From Tardiphaga sp051811025 (GTDB lineage Bacteria > Pseudomonadota > Alphaproteobacteria > Rhizobiales > Xanthobacteraceae), in NCBI RefSeq assembly GCF_051811025.1, contig NZ_JBPWQE010000001.1, positions 2,914,001 to 2,978,000 on the forward strand: DNA of 64,000 nt, read 5' to 3'. Numbering within the stretch: the first letter of the stretch is position 1; every line of letters starts with the position of its first letter. The translations under genes and the position numbers were made by a program. The notes beneath the pieces are model-generated. The model was not told the origin of the DNA. It made no database searches and saw only the letters and a list, made by a program, of their open reading frames with translations. This document shows positions 8,284-17,012 of the stretch, piece after piece.

Positions 8284-10197
8284 ATGCTTCGAGGAATGCG
8301 CAAAGCCTCATCCAACTGGATTGGCAAGACGATTATGGCCGTCGTGATGGGCGTGCTGATTGTCAGCTTCGGCATCTGGGGCATTGCCGACGCGTTCAAG
8401 GGCTATGGGCAGTCCAAGCTCGCCACCATCGGCTCGACCGAGATCACGACCGAGCAGTTCCGCCAGCTTTATAACGACAAGCTGCAGCAGATCGGCCGCC
8501 AGTTCGGCCGCCCGCTGACCTCGGATCAGGCCCGCGCTTTCGGCCTCGACCGTCAGGTGCTGCAACAGGTCGTCGCCGAAGCGGCCCTGGATGAAGACGC
8601 GCGTCGCAAGGGTCTCGGTGTCGGTGACGCCGAGGTGATGCGGCAGATCATTGCAGACCCGAACTTCCAGAGCCCGACCGGCGGCTTCGACGCACCGCGC
8701 TTCCAGCAGCTGATCCGCTCGCTCGGTTTCACCGAGCAGCGCTACATCGCCGAACAGCGCAAGGTCTCCCTGCGCCGCCAGATTGCCGGCACCGTCACGT
8801 CAGGCGTCGAACCGCCGAAGACGATGATCGAGGCGCTGAGCCGCTACCAGAACGAGACCCGCACCATCGACTACGTGAAGCTGGATGCTGCGCAGGCCGG
8901 GACCATTGAGGCGCCCTCGCCCGAAGCCCTCGCCGCCTATTTCGATGAGCGCAAGACCCAGTTCCGCGCCCCCGAATATCGCAAGATCGCCTTCCTCGCT
9001 CTGACGCCTGATGAGATGGCCAAGTGGTCGACGGTGTCGGACGACGACGCCAGGAAAGTGTTCGAGGAACGCAAGGACAAGCTCTCCACGCCGGAGCAGC
9101 GCCAGATCTCGCAGATCGTCTTCCCGAACGCGGCGGACGCTGAAGCGGGTCGCGCCAAGCTGAACGATACGTTCAAGTTCGAGGATCTCGCCAAGGAACG
9201 CGGCCTGTCCGCCTCCGACATCGATCTCGGCATGGTTGCCAAAGCGGGCATTCTCGACCCCTCCGTCGCCAATGCGGCCTTCTCGCTGGCACCGGACAGT
9301 ATCAGCCAGCCGATCACCGGACGTTTCGGCGTCACGCTGGTCAAGGTCGGCAAGGTTCAGGCCGGCACGACGCCGAGCTATGACAGCGTTGCCGCCAACC
9401 TGAAGCGCGATATTGCCATCGAGCGCGCCCGCGCTGTTGTGTCCGACATGCACAACAAGATCGAGGACGAACGCGGTGGCGGAGCCAATGTCGTCGATAC
9501 CGCCAAGAAGCTCGGCCTCACCGCCATCACCATCGAGGCGGTCGATCGCTCCGGCCGTGCGCCGGACGGCCAGCCCGTTGCCGGCCTGCCCACGGGTGTC
9601 GATGTCGTGACCCAGGCCTTCAACAGCGATGTCGGCGTCGACAACGACGCATTGCAGGCCGGCGGCGGTTACATCTGGTACGATGTGCTCGGCGTTACGC
9701 CGGCGCGCGACCGCACGCTCGACGAAGTGAAGCCGCAGCTCGAGGCGCGTTGGCGCGAAGAGCAGATCACCACGCGTCTGCGCGACAAAGCTGTCGACAT
9801 GGCGAAGAAGCTCGAAGGCGGTGCCAAGCTCGCCGACGAAGCCGCGGCAGCCGGTCTCAAGGTCGCAACCTCCGCGCCGTTCAAGCGCGACGCGAGCGAT
9901 CCGGCCCTCTCGGCCGGCGTGATCCAGTCCGTGTTCCGCGGCGTCAAGGATTCGGCCGGACAAGCCCAGGGCGCCACGCCGTCGGAATGGATCGTCTACC
10001 GAATCACCGATGTCACCGCACCTGCGGTCGACATGGCTTCCGAAGACGCCAAGAAGCTGAAGGAGACATTGCAGCGCGGGCTGACCGATGAGCAGGTTGC
10101 GCAGTATGTCACCAGGCTCGAGACGCAGATCGGCACCAAGATCAACGCAGAAGCCCTTGCGATCGCCACCGGCGCCGCGAACAGCAACACCAATTAG
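8284..10197 (+). CDS. ppiD: Peptidyl-prolyl isomerase / periplasmic chaperone PpiD
   Basis: 637 residues. One N-terminal membrane anchor (IMAVVMGVLIVSFGIWGIAD, about residues 17-36) tethers the protein to the inner membrane with the bulk in the periplasm. The SurA-like N-domain (TTEQFRQLYNDKLQQIGRQFG) is followed by a parvulin domain around residues 255-360 (STPEQRQISQIVFP ... ITGRFGVTLVKVGKVQ). PpiD helps newly exported proteins fold at the Sec exit. AAGAAG precedes the ATG. It opens the ppiD-trpD-trpC-moaC stretch, separated from trpD by a palindromic repeat. Confidence 0.92.
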   Translation: MLRGMRKASSNWIGKTIMAVVMGVLIVSFGIWGIADAFKGYGQSKLATIGSTEITTEQFRQLYNDKLQQIGRQFGRPLTSDQARAFGLDRQVLQQVVAEAALDEDARRKGLGVGDAEVMRQIIADPNFQSPTGGFDAPRFQQLIRSLGFTEQRYIAEQRKVSLRRQIAGTVTSGVEPPKTMIEALSRYQNETRTIDYVKLDAAQAGTIEAPSPEALAAYFDERKTQFRAPEYRKIAFLALTPDEMAKWSTVSDDDARKVFEERKDKLSTPEQRQISQIVFPNAADAEAGRAKLNDTFKFEDLAKERGLSASDIDLGMVAKAGILDPSVANAAFSLAPDSISQPITGRFGVTLVKVGKVQAGTTPSYDSVAANLKRDIAIERARAVVSDMHNKIEDERGGGANVVDTAKKLGLTAITIEAVDRSGRAPDGQPVAGLPTGVDVVTQAFNSDVGVDNDALQAGGGYIWYDVLGVTPARDRTLDEVKPQLEARWREEQITTRLRDKAVDMAKKLEGGAKLADEAAAAGLKVATSAPFKRDASDPALSAGVIQSVFRGVKDSAGQAQGATPSEWIVYRITDVTAPAVDMASEDAKKLKETLQRGLTDEQVAQYVTRLETQIGTKINAEALAIATGAANSNTN

Positions 10198-10208
10198 GAA
10201 ACCCACAT

Positions 10209-10290
10209 CGTCATTACGGGCGCAGCGAAACCATCCAGAAGCAACAAGCAAAGGCTGGATGGCTTCATCACAGATGTCGCCTGCAATGAC
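10209..10290. repeat. Degenerate palindromic intergenic repeat
   Basis: A long imperfect inverted repeat in the ppiD-trpD gap. The core stem is CCATCCAG / CTGGATGG around a 16-base loop, and the outer arms start CGTCATTACGGGCGCAGCGA and end TGCAATGACA. The arms resemble the 'CGTCATTGCGAGCGCAGCGA' family that I remember as dispersed in Bradyrhizobium and related genomes. It could form a stem in the mRNA between ppiD and trpD. Confidence 0.5.
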
Positions 10291-10315
10291 ATGTGCATCA
10301 CTCTGAAAGCATCCG

Positions 10316-11335
10316 ATGGACAATCTCAGGGCAATCATTGCCAAGGTCGCGACAGGCGCCTCCCTCTCGCGTGAGGAAGCCTCGGTCGCCTTCGACAGCA
10401 TGATGTCGGGCGAAGCCACGCCTTCGCAGATGGGTGGCCTGCTGATGGCGCTGCGCGTGCGCGGCGAGACCGTGGACGAAATCACCGGCGCGGTTGAGGT
10501 GATGCGAGCCAAGATGCTGCGGGTCGACGCACCGGCCGGCGCCGTCGATGTAGTTGGCACCGGCGGCGACGGTTCCGGCTCCGTGAACGTCTCGACCTGC
10601 GCATCGTTCATCGTCGCCGGCTGCGGCGTGCCGGTTGCCAAGCACGGCAATCGTGCATTGTCGTCGCGTTCCGGCGCGGCCGACGTGCTGGCCGCCCTTG
10701 GCGTCAAGATCGACCTTACGCCCGACGATGTCAGCCGCTGCCTCAAGGAAACCGGCATTGGCTTCATGTTCGCGCCGGCGCATCATCCCGCCATGAAGAA
10801 TGTCGGCCCGACCCGCGTCGAGCTCGCCACCCGAACCATCTTCAATCTGCTTGGGCCGCTCTCCAATCCCGCCGGCGTCACCCGGCAGATGGTCGGCGTG
10901 TTCTCGCGACAGTGGGTGCTGCCGCTGGCACAGGTGCTGACGAATCTCGGCTCCGAATCCGCCTGGGTCGTGCACGGCTCCGACGGTCTCGACGAGATCA
11001 CCCTCACCGGCCCGACCTTCGTGGCAGCGCTGGAGAACGGCAATATCCGCAGCTTCGAGATTTCACCCGAGGATGCAGGCCTGCCGCGCACCGGTCCGGA
11101 TTCCCTGAAGGGCGGCGACGCGCAGGAAAATGCGGCCTCGCTGCAGGCCGTTCTCGACGGCAAGCCGAGCGCCTTCCGCGACGTCGCGCTGTTCAATGCC
11201 GCCGCGGCATTGATCGTGGCCGGCAAGGTCAAGGACATCAAGGAAGGCGTGGCCCTCGGCCAGAAGTCGCTCGACAGCGGCGCAGCGCTGGAAAAGCTGA
11301 AGCGACTGGTTACCGTCTCCAACGCGAAAGTGTGA
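10316..11335 (+). CDS. trpD: Anthranilate phosphoribosyltransferase
   Basis: Transfers phosphoribosyl from PRPP to anthranilate, second step of tryptophan synthesis. 339 residues, standard length. The glycine-rich PRPP loop GTGGDGSGSVNVST, the metal/anthranilate region KHGNRALSSRSGAADVL, and FMFAPAHHPAMKNV with RTIFNLLGPLSNPA are all intact. Seven bases before trpC, so translationally close. trpE/G are not in the window; in this lineage they lie elsewhere or upstream. Start ATG 10316. Confidence 0.98.
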   Translation: MDNLRAIIAKVATGASLSREEASVAFDSMMSGEATPSQMGGLLMALRVRGETVDEITGAVEVMRAKMLRVDAPAGAVDVVGTGGDGSGSVNVSTCASFIVAGCGVPVAKHGNRALSSRSGAADVLAALGVKIDLTPDDVSRCLKETGIGFMFAPAHHPAMKNVGPTRVELATRTIFNLLGPLSNPAGVTRQMVGVFSRQWVLPLAQVLTNLGSESAWVVHGSDGLDEITLTGPTFVAALENGNIRSFEISPEDAGLPRTGPDSLKGGDAQENAASLQAVLDGKPSAFRDVALFNAAAALIVAGKVKDIKEGVALGQKSLDSGAALEKLKRLVTVSNAKV

Positions 11336-11342
11336 GACAACG

Positions 11343-12149
11343 ATGTCCGACATCCTGACCAAGATCGAAGCCTATAAGCGCGAAGAAATCGCGGCCGCCA
11401 AGCGCGCGCATCCGCTGGCCTCCGTCGAAGCGCTGGCCAAGACTGCGCCGGCGCCGCGCGGCTTCATGACCGCGATCCACAAGAAGCTCGACAAGAACGA
11501 GTTCGCGCTGATCGCCGAAATCAAGAAAGCCTCGCCGTCCAAGGGGCTCATTCGCGAGGACTTCGACCCGCCAACGCTGGCCAAGGCTTACGAGGCCGGC
11601 GGCGCCGCATGCCTCTCGATCCTGACCGATACGCCGTCATTCCAGGGCCATCTCGACTTCATGGTCGCCGCCCGCGCCGCCGTCAAACTGCCGGTGCTGC
11701 GCAAGGACTTCATGTTCGACACCTATCAGGTTGTCGAGGCGCGCGCCCATGGCGCCGACTGCATCCTGATCATCATGGCGGCACTCGACGATGCCCAGGC
11801 GCGCGATATCGAGGACGCCGCCATCGACCACGGCATGGACGTGCTGATCGAAATCCATGACCAGCCGGAGCTGGAGCGGGCACTGAACCTGCGCTCGCCG
11901 ATGATCGGCATCAATAACCGCAACCTGCGCACCTTCGAGACCACGCTGACCGCCAGCGAAACGCTGGCGCCGATGATCCCCCGGGATCGTCTGAAGGTTG
12001 GCGAGAGCGGCATCTTCACGCCGGATGATCTTGTACGTCTCGAGCGCGTCGGCATTTCCACCTTCCTGGTCGGCGAAAGCCTGATGCGGCAGACTGACGT
12101 GACGGCGGCAACGCAGACGCTGCTCAAGCGCGCGAACGGAACGCATTGA
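11343..12149 (+). CDS. trpC: Indole-3-glycerol-phosphate synthase
   Basis: Closes the indole ring from carboxyphenylamino-deoxyribulose-phosphate in tryptophan synthesis. 268-residue (beta/alpha)8 barrel, monofunctional (no fused TrpF). Catalytic Lys and Glu motifs are visible in IAEIKKASPSKG and LPVLRKDFMFDTYQV; IGINNRNLRTFETT and VGESGI complete the phosphate and active-site loops. The stop overlaps within a few bases of moaC, pointing to one transcript trpD-trpC-moaC. Confidence 0.98.
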   Translation: MSDILTKIEAYKREEIAAAKRAHPLASVEALAKTAPAPRGFMTAIHKKLDKNEFALIAEIKKASPSKGLIREDFDPPTLAKAYEAGGAACLSILTDTPSFQGHLDFMVAARAAVKLPVLRKDFMFDTYQVVEARAHGADCILIIMAALDDAQARDIEDAAIDHGMDVLIEIHDQPELERALNLRSPMIGINNRNLRTFETTLTASETLAPMIPRDRLKVGESGIFTPDDLVRLERVGISTFLVGESLMRQTDVTAATQTLLKRANGTH

Positions 12150-12151
12150 TC

Positions 12152-12673
12152 ATGGCCGGCAAGACGAAAAAATCGAAGCAGGCTCCGGCCCTCACCCACA
12201 TCGATTCCTCGGGCGAAGCCCGCATGGTCGATGTGTCGGAGAAACCGGCGACCGAACGCATCGCGGTCGCCGAAGGTCTGGTGATCATGAGCAAGGCGAC
12301 GCTCGACATGATCGTTTCCGGCAATGCCAAGAAGGGCGACGTGCTTGGCACGGCGCGTATCGCCGGTATCATGGCGGCAAAGCGCACATCGGATCTGATC
12401 CCGCTGTGCCACCCGCTGGCGCTGTCGAAGGTCACGCTGGATATCACACCTGACAAGAAACTGCCGGGCTGCCGCGTGCGTGCGTCGGTAAAGGTCACGG
12501 GCCCCACTGGCGTCGAGATGGAAGCGCTGACGGCCGTCTCCGTCGCATGCCTGACGATCTACGACATGATCAAGGCTGTCGAGCGCGGTGTCCGCATCGA
12601 GGGCATCCACCTCGTCGAGAAAAAGGGCGGCAAGTCCGGGCACTATCTGGTGACGGACAACGCCGCGAATTGA
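12152..12673 (+). CDS. moaC: Cyclic pyranopterin monophosphate synthase
   Basis: With MoaA converts GTP to cyclic pyranopterin monophosphate, the first intermediate of molybdenum cofactor. 173 residues from ATG 12152, two bases after the trpC stop; a TTG six bases earlier is an alternative. Family motifs: LTHIDSSGEARMVDVSEKP at the start, DLIPLCHPLALS with the catalytic His, and the C-terminal MEALTAVSVACLTIYDMIKA. In relatives moaC is followed at once by moeA; here about 7 kb of accessory genes lie between them. Confidence 0.97.
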   Translation: MAGKTKKSKQAPALTHIDSSGEARMVDVSEKPATERIAVAEGLVIMSKATLDMIVSGNAKKGDVLGTARIAGIMAAKRTSDLIPLCHPLALSKVTLDITPDKKLPGCRVRASVKVTGPTGVEMEALTAVSVACLTIYDMIKAVERGVRIEGIHLVEKKGGKSGHYLVTDNAAN

Positions 12674-12694
12674 GTACTCCGCGGTCGCCCGGCG

Positions 12695-13135
12695 TCAGCC
12701 GCAGACATAGACGCGCCGCCATCGCCAACCGTGATAAGTCCGCACCCGTATAACGTCATAGCAGTTGTCGTAATACGGATAGCCCGAATAGGCGTAGGAC
12801 GAACCGAATCCGATCACAAACGGGGCGAAATTCCGGAAGTGGCGATTGTGGTGACCGAAGTGATGGAAGCCTCGATTGGACATGCCGGCGAAGCGTGCTC
12901 CGCCGGGCATAGCGGCGAAACGAGTTGCACCGAACCCGCCGCCGCGCAGGCCGCCCATGGCCATACCGCCGCCGTGGAAGCCACCTCCGTGAAAACCAGC
13001 ACCACCGTGGAAACCACCCCCGTGCCCGCCACCACCGCCGTGTCCGCCGCCGCCGCGCGCGGAAGCATCCATCGGCACGGACGTCATACCGATGGCCGCA
13101 ATTGTGGCAAGTCCGATCAACATTTTCCTGAGCAT
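12695..13135 (-). CDS. Exported Gly/His-rich protein
   Basis: 146 residues: signal peptide (MLRKMLIGLATIAAIGMTSV), then a run of GGGGHGGGxHGGG and FHGGG units over about residues 28-60, a Phe/His/Arg-rich middle (FHHFGHHNRHFRNF) and a C-terminal segment with two cysteines (YYDNCYDVIRVRTYHGWRW ... VYVCG). Such proteins are common in Bradyrhizobium; the His clusters could bind metal and the end segment looks like a small disulfide-closed beta hairpin. AGGAG precedes the ATG. Function unknown. Convergent with moaC. Confidence 0.7.
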   Translation of the reverse strand: MLRKMLIGLATIAAIGMTSVPMDASARGGGGHGGGGGHGGGFHGGAGFHGGGFHGGGMAMGGLRGGGFGATRFAAMPGGARFAGMSNRGFHHFGHHNRHFRNFAPFVIGFGSSYAYSGYPYYDNCYDVIRVRTYHGWRWRRVYVCG

Positions 13136-13231
13136 GGCACACTCCTGTCGCAGGTGTGGGCCCCCATTCTCAGAACACCGGTTGCCGCAAATAATTCCCG
13201 ATGATCGCCAGCGACATTCAACAAGTGGCCG

Positions 13232-13507
13232 TCACTTGATCATCGGACAACCACTCTCGGCCATCGGCCGCAATGCAGCGACAGCACGCTTCAACGAGGT
13301 CGCGAACTGTTCGAGATCGCGCAGCCGCTCATCGAGCTCCTGCCGCTGCGCAGCCATCTTCGCGGCCGGCACGACGCGCAACTTCTCACGAAGGTCCCAG
13401 AGCGCGTCATCACTGCGAAATCGCGATCCTGCGCCGTCATATTGTTTACGGAAAATAACCGGGACCGCGCGCGACATGGGGGGTGTTTGGCGGCGGTCCC
13501 GGGCCAC
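13232..13507 (-). pseudogene. Short ORF ending in a copied ABC binding-protein tail
   Basis: A 91-codon reading frame whose last 13 residues (RPMAESGCPMIK) almost repeat the C-terminus of the ABC binding protein 0.8 kb away (RPMADGGCPMIK). At DNA level 37 of 43 bases at the two 3' ends agree. The rest of the frame (a predicted coiled segment around QELDERLRDLEQFATSLKRA) shows no likeness to the binding protein, and no ribosome site is seen before ATG 13507 or 13477. I read it as a 3' remnant of a second binding-protein gene joined to unrelated DNA; a real small coiled-coil protein is the alternative. Confidence 0.4.
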
Positions 13508-13657
13508 ATCAAGCGACCACCGGACGGATGAGACATCCAGGCTGGTGCTCGTGGCGGGATCAGCACTACCAAGCAGGACGAGGCCAAGTGTGAATGCGCA
13601 CTACTTAGTTACGCGCGCGCACTATAAGTTTTGCGGTAACCTGAATAGAGGCGGATT

Positions 13658-13834
13658 TCAGCGGTCGCTGTCATCACGGTGTTCGCGCAGGAGACGCTGC
13701 CGGTTACGGTGCGGCTTCATCTCGCTGACGATCCACGGTCCGATCTGCGCATCGAGATGACGCTCATATCGTTTGACCAGTAACCACGCAGCAGGCGGCA
13801 GCAGCAAGATCATCAATCCAACCACAATCGACAT
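13658..13834 (-). CDS. Small single-pass membrane protein
   Basis: A 58-codon gene starting ATG 13832-13834 with an AAAGGA site seven bases upstream. The N-terminal 20 residues (MSIVVGLMILLLPPAAWLLV) form one membrane segment, followed by a basic tail rich in Arg, His and Lys (KRYERHLDAQIGPWIVSEMK then an Arg-rich end). This N-in or N-out anchor plus basic cytoplasmic tail is plausible for a real small protein, but I recognise no family. It stands alone between the remnant ORF and the binding-protein gene. Confidence 0.5.
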   Translation of the reverse strand: MSIVVGLMILLLPPAAWLLVKRYERHLDAQIGPWIVSEMKPHRNRQRLLREHRDDSDR

Positions 13835-14018
13835 TCCAAATCCTTTAAATCAAAGGGTTTCGATGTCATTAGGTACGTGGAATAGCCTTCTAGGTTTGAA
13901 ATAGCCCGCATGTATTTTCTGCGGAGCAGCAAGTTACCTACCGATCCGCCAATTCCCGCAACTGGCCCCACACCGATACCGGGAACGACTGATGTTGCCG
14001 GTATCGATGCGCGATAGG

Positions 14019-15233
14019 CTACTTGATCATCGGACAGCCGCCGTCGGCCATCGGCCGGAAAGCCTTTTCGGCCGGGATGGTCGAGAGCAGCTTGTAATAG
14101 TCATACGGCCCCTTCGACTCCGCTGGCTTCTTGATCTCGAACAGATAGATCGGGTGAATGACACGGCCATCGGCGCGGATCGTGACCTCACCGAACAGCT
14201 TGTCCTTGCCCTTGAACGTCTTCATCTGCGGCACGACCACGCCGGCATCGTCGCTGCCCTTGGCGGCCACCGCATTGAGATAGGCCAGCGTGGAGGCATA
14301 GACGCCCGCCTGATTGGCGCTTGGCATCTTGCCATTCATGCCCGGCCGCGCCGCAAAGCGTTTGCCAAAGGCGCGGGTGTCGTCATCCATGTCCCAGTAA
14401 AAGGATTCCGTCAGCAGCAGGCCCTGCGCGGTCTTCAGGCCCATGCCGTGAACGTCGTTGATGAAGATCAGGAACGCGACCAGCTTCTGCGGGCCGTCCT
14501 GCATGCCAAACTCACCAGCTTGCTTGACCGCATTGATGGCATCGGCGCCGGCATTGGCTAGGCCGATCACCTTGGCCTTGGAGCTCTGCGCCTGCAGCAA
14601 GAGCGAGGCGAAATCGGAGGTGCCGAGCGGATGCTTCGACGACCCCAGCACCTTGCCACCGTTCTTCGTGATGTAATTGGTGGCTTCGGCCTCGATGCCC
14701 TGCCCCAGCGCGTAATTCACCGTGAGAAAGTACCAGTCGTCACCGCCCCGCTGCATCATCGCCGCGGCGGTGGTGTTGCCGGTGGCCCATGCATCGTTCA
14801 CCCACTGGATGGTGTTCGGCGAGCAGTCCTTCCCCGTGAGGTCCGAGGTCGCCGTGGACGATGCCAGGAACGTCATTCTGGTGTTGCGGGCGATATTGTT
14901 GATGGCGAGACCCACGGATGAATTCGGCACGTCGACGATGGCGTCGACCTTTTCGACATCGAGCCATTTGCGCGCGATGGCGGAGCCGACATCCGCCTTG
15001 TTCTGATGGTCGGCATAGACGATCTCGACCTTGATGTTCTTGCCGCCGCCGTTGAAATCCTCGGCGGCCATCCGCGCGGCTTCCACCGAGCCCATGCCGT
15101 TGGTGTCCTGGAACACGCCGGAAATATCGTTGAGCACACCCACCCGCACCACATCGTCGGACACCTGCGCCTGAACTGCCGTCGCCATCACGCAGGATGC
15201 CGCAGCAGCCAAAACTGTCTTCAAGCCCTTCAT
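14019..15233 (-). CDS. ABC transporter substrate-binding protein (Leu/Ile/Val-type family)
   Basis: 404 residues: Sec signal (MKGLKTVLAAAASCVMATAV, cleavage near VQAQ) then the type-I periplasmic binding fold (peripla_BP_6): VRVGVLNDISGVFQDTNG, GSVEAARMAAEDFNGGGK, KDCSPNTIQWVNDAWATG. Members of this branch serve amino acids or aromatic acids. It lies 66 bases after a ferredoxin gene in a P450-ferredoxin-binding protein run, so an aromatic carboxylate is the likely ligand (inference). No permease or ATPase gene is nearby. GGAGGGAGAG lies before the ATG at 15233. Confidence 0.9.
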   Translation of the reverse strand: MKGLKTVLAAAASCVMATAVQAQVSDDVVRVGVLNDISGVFQDTNGMGSVEAARMAAEDFNGGGKNIKVEIVYADHQNKADVGSAIARKWLDVEKVDAIVDVPNSSVGLAINNIARNTRMTFLASSTATSDLTGKDCSPNTIQWVNDAWATGNTTAAAMMQRGGDDWYFLTVNYALGQGIEAEATNYITKNGGKVLGSSKHPLGTSDFASLLLQAQSSKAKVIGLANAGADAINAVKQAGEFGMQDGPQKLVAFLIFINDVHGMGLKTAQGLLLTESFYWDMDDDTRAFGKRFAARPGMNGKMPSANQAGVYASTLAYLNAVAAKGSDDAGVVVPQMKTFKGKDKLFGEVTIRADGRVIHPIYLFEIKKPAESKGPYDYYKLLSTIPAEKAFRPMADGGCPMIK

Positions 15234-15299
15234 TACCGTCTCTCCCTCCGCCTTGATTACGCGGGTCCGGACGTTGCCGGTCGCGGTCTTGCTTGCGAA

Positions 15300-15623
15300 T
15301 TACACCTGTCGCTCCGGCAGTCGCAGGACTAGGCCGTCGAGCGCCTCGGTGATCTTGATCTGGCACGACAGCCGGCTGTTCGGCAGCCGCTCGCTGGCGA
15401 CCCCTTCCAGCAACTCATCCTCGTCGGCGCTGGCTGCGCCAACTTTGCCCAGCCAGTTGTCGTCGATATAGACGTGGCAGGTGGCGCAGACCGCGCCGCC
15501 GCCGCATTCGCCCGTGATGCCGTCGATGCCATGCAGTAGCGCCGTATACATGGCGCTGTCGCCGCCATTGGCGCTGACTGTCTCGGCACGGTCGTCGTGA
15601 TGAATGAATGTAATGCTCGGCAT
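15300..15623 (-). CDS. [2Fe-2S] ferredoxin, palustrisredoxin-like
   Basis: 107 residues of the adrenodoxin/putidaredoxin class. Cluster ligands are C40, C46, C49 and C87 (GECGGGAVCATC and RLSC). It should shuttle electrons from a ferredoxin reductase to the adjacent P450. The start ATG 15623 follows GAGGATT; longer upstream reading would run into the P450 gene. Seven bases separate it from the P450 stop, so the pair is cotranscribed. A reductase gene is not in the window; in R. palustris the matching reductase is encoded elsewhere. Confidence 0.92.
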   Translation of the reverse strand: MPSITFIHHDDRAETVSANGGDSAMYTALLHGIDGITGECGGGAVCATCHVYIDDNWLGKVGAASADEDELLEGVASERLPNSRLSCQIKITEALDGLVLRLPERQV

Positions 15624-15630
15624 GGAATCC

Positions 15631-16899
15631 TCAGGCGGGCGTGAAGGTGACCGGCAGGCTCTCCAGCCCGCGCAGCGTGTTGTTGTAACGGCGCTTGACC
15701 TCGCCGGTGATCTCGATCGCCGCGACCTTGCGCGCCAGTGCGGAGAGCATGACCTCGCCCTCAAGCCGCGCCACGAGCTGGCCGACGCACATGTGGATGC
15801 CGGAGCCGAAGCCGACATGGGCGGACGTCTTGCGGGTGATGTCGTAGCGTTCGGGATCGGCCCAGCGGCGCGGATCGCGGTTGGCGGCGGCCAGGAACAT
15901 CAGCACCTTCTCGCCCTCACCGACATGGCAGCCGCTGATCTCGACATCGCGCGTCGTGGTGCGGAAGAAGGTCTGCACCGGACTCTCAAAGCGCACCGCC
16001 TCCTCGAAGGCGTTGCGCGCCAGCGACAGGTCGCTGCGCATCCGCGCGAATTCTTCGGGGTAGCGCGCCAGGCAATAAACGGCAGCGCCGATACCGTTCA
16101 CCGTCGTGTCCAGTCCTGCCGACAGCAATGAGCGCACCAGCAGCGGCGCCTCGTCGGCGGTGATGTCGCCGGCGTCGACCCGCGCATGGATGCAGGCGCC
16201 GAAACCGCCGGGCGCGAGATTGTCACGCTGGCATTGCGCGGCGACATAGGCCTGATGGGGCGCCGAGCGTTCGATGGCGTCCTGGCGCAGCTGGTTCGGC
16301 GGACCGAAGGCATTGAAGACAAGACCGGCATAAGGCAGCAGGTTTTCGCGGCCCTCCTTCTGCAGTCCCATCGCATCGGGGAACACCGATAGTGGATAGG
16401 CTTCGGCAAGATCCGCGACCGCGTCGAAACTGCGCCGCTCCAGCAGTTCGTCGACCTTGGCATCAGCCGCCGCGGCAAAGCCGTCGCGCAGTTGCTTCAT
16501 CACCGCGGGCGACAGGACCTTGTTGAGTACCGCGCGCGTGCGCGTATGCGCCGGCGGGTCGGCTTCGAGGATGAGGCTCTGCGGGCGCCACGGTTTCTCC
16601 CTGGCAAAGTCGCTAAGACCCACGCCGCGGCTCGAGCAGAACGTCGCGGGATCGTTCAGGACTGCATGAACTTCGGCATAGCGCGCGACCGCGTAGACGT
16701 TCCATTTGTCGAGATACACCACGGGCCCGGCTTCACGCAGCACCTCGTGGGTGGGGTGAGGATCGGCGAAGAAGCCCATGGCGAAGGGATCGACGTCGAG
16801 GTGGACGACGGGCTGAGACGATGCGTCGTTCGGCAAGGCTCCGCCAAAGGACAGCACTGGCGGGGTGTGGGGCGATGCCGTCGTGACCGTGGCAACCAT
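15631..16899 (-). CDS. Cytochrome P450, CYP199A-like
   Basis: 422-residue soluble class-I P450. Heme-binding loop GFGSGIHMCVGQ with the thiolate ligand C371; oxygen-activation motif SAGLDTTVNG; ExxR as EEAVRFESP. Long stretches match what I remember of CYP199A2/A4 of Rhodopseudomonas palustris (for example GPVVYLDKWNVY, FCSSRGVGLSDF, VFNAFGPPN), which O-demethylate or hydroxylate 4-substituted benzoates such as 4-methoxybenzoate. GGGAG precedes ATG 16899. First gene of a P450-ferredoxin-binding protein operon, divergent from a MarR regulator. Confidence 0.93.
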   Translation of the reverse strand: MVATVTTASPHTPPVLSFGGALPNDASSQPVVHLDVDPFAMGFFADPHPTHEVLREAGPVVYLDKWNVYAVARYAEVHAVLNDPATFCSSRGVGLSDFAREKPWRPQSLILEADPPAHTRTRAVLNKVLSPAVMKQLRDGFAAAADAKVDELLERRSFDAVADLAEAYPLSVFPDAMGLQKEGRENLLPYAGLVFNAFGPPNQLRQDAIERSAPHQAYVAAQCQRDNLAPGGFGACIHARVDAGDITADEAPLLVRSLLSAGLDTTVNGIGAAVYCLARYPEEFARMRSDLSLARNAFEEAVRFESPVQTFFRTTTRDVEISGCHVGEGEKVLMFLAAANRDPRRWADPERYDITRKTSAHVGFGSGIHMCVGQLVARLEGEVMLSALARKVAAIEITGEVKRRYNNTLRGLESLPVTFTPA

Positions 16900-17012
16900 G
16901 TGAATCTCCCATATTTTCTTGTTGGCAATTGTGGCTGCGTGTCTCTATTCCTCAGAACCATGTGATCTCGCCGATTTCGACGACGTCACGCTGGCAGGCA
17001 GGATCGTGTTGC

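Noticed and set aside
8800..10767. 655-codon open frame antisense to ppiD and trpD
   Set aside because: Crosses two well-supported genes and their intergenic repeat; composition is that of a shadow frame.
13974..14006. Hairpin CGATACCGG/CCGGTATCG after the ABC binding-protein gene as a terminator
   Set aside because: The stem is real (9 bp) but the 15-base loop and lack of T-run on the sense strand do not support an intrinsic terminator.
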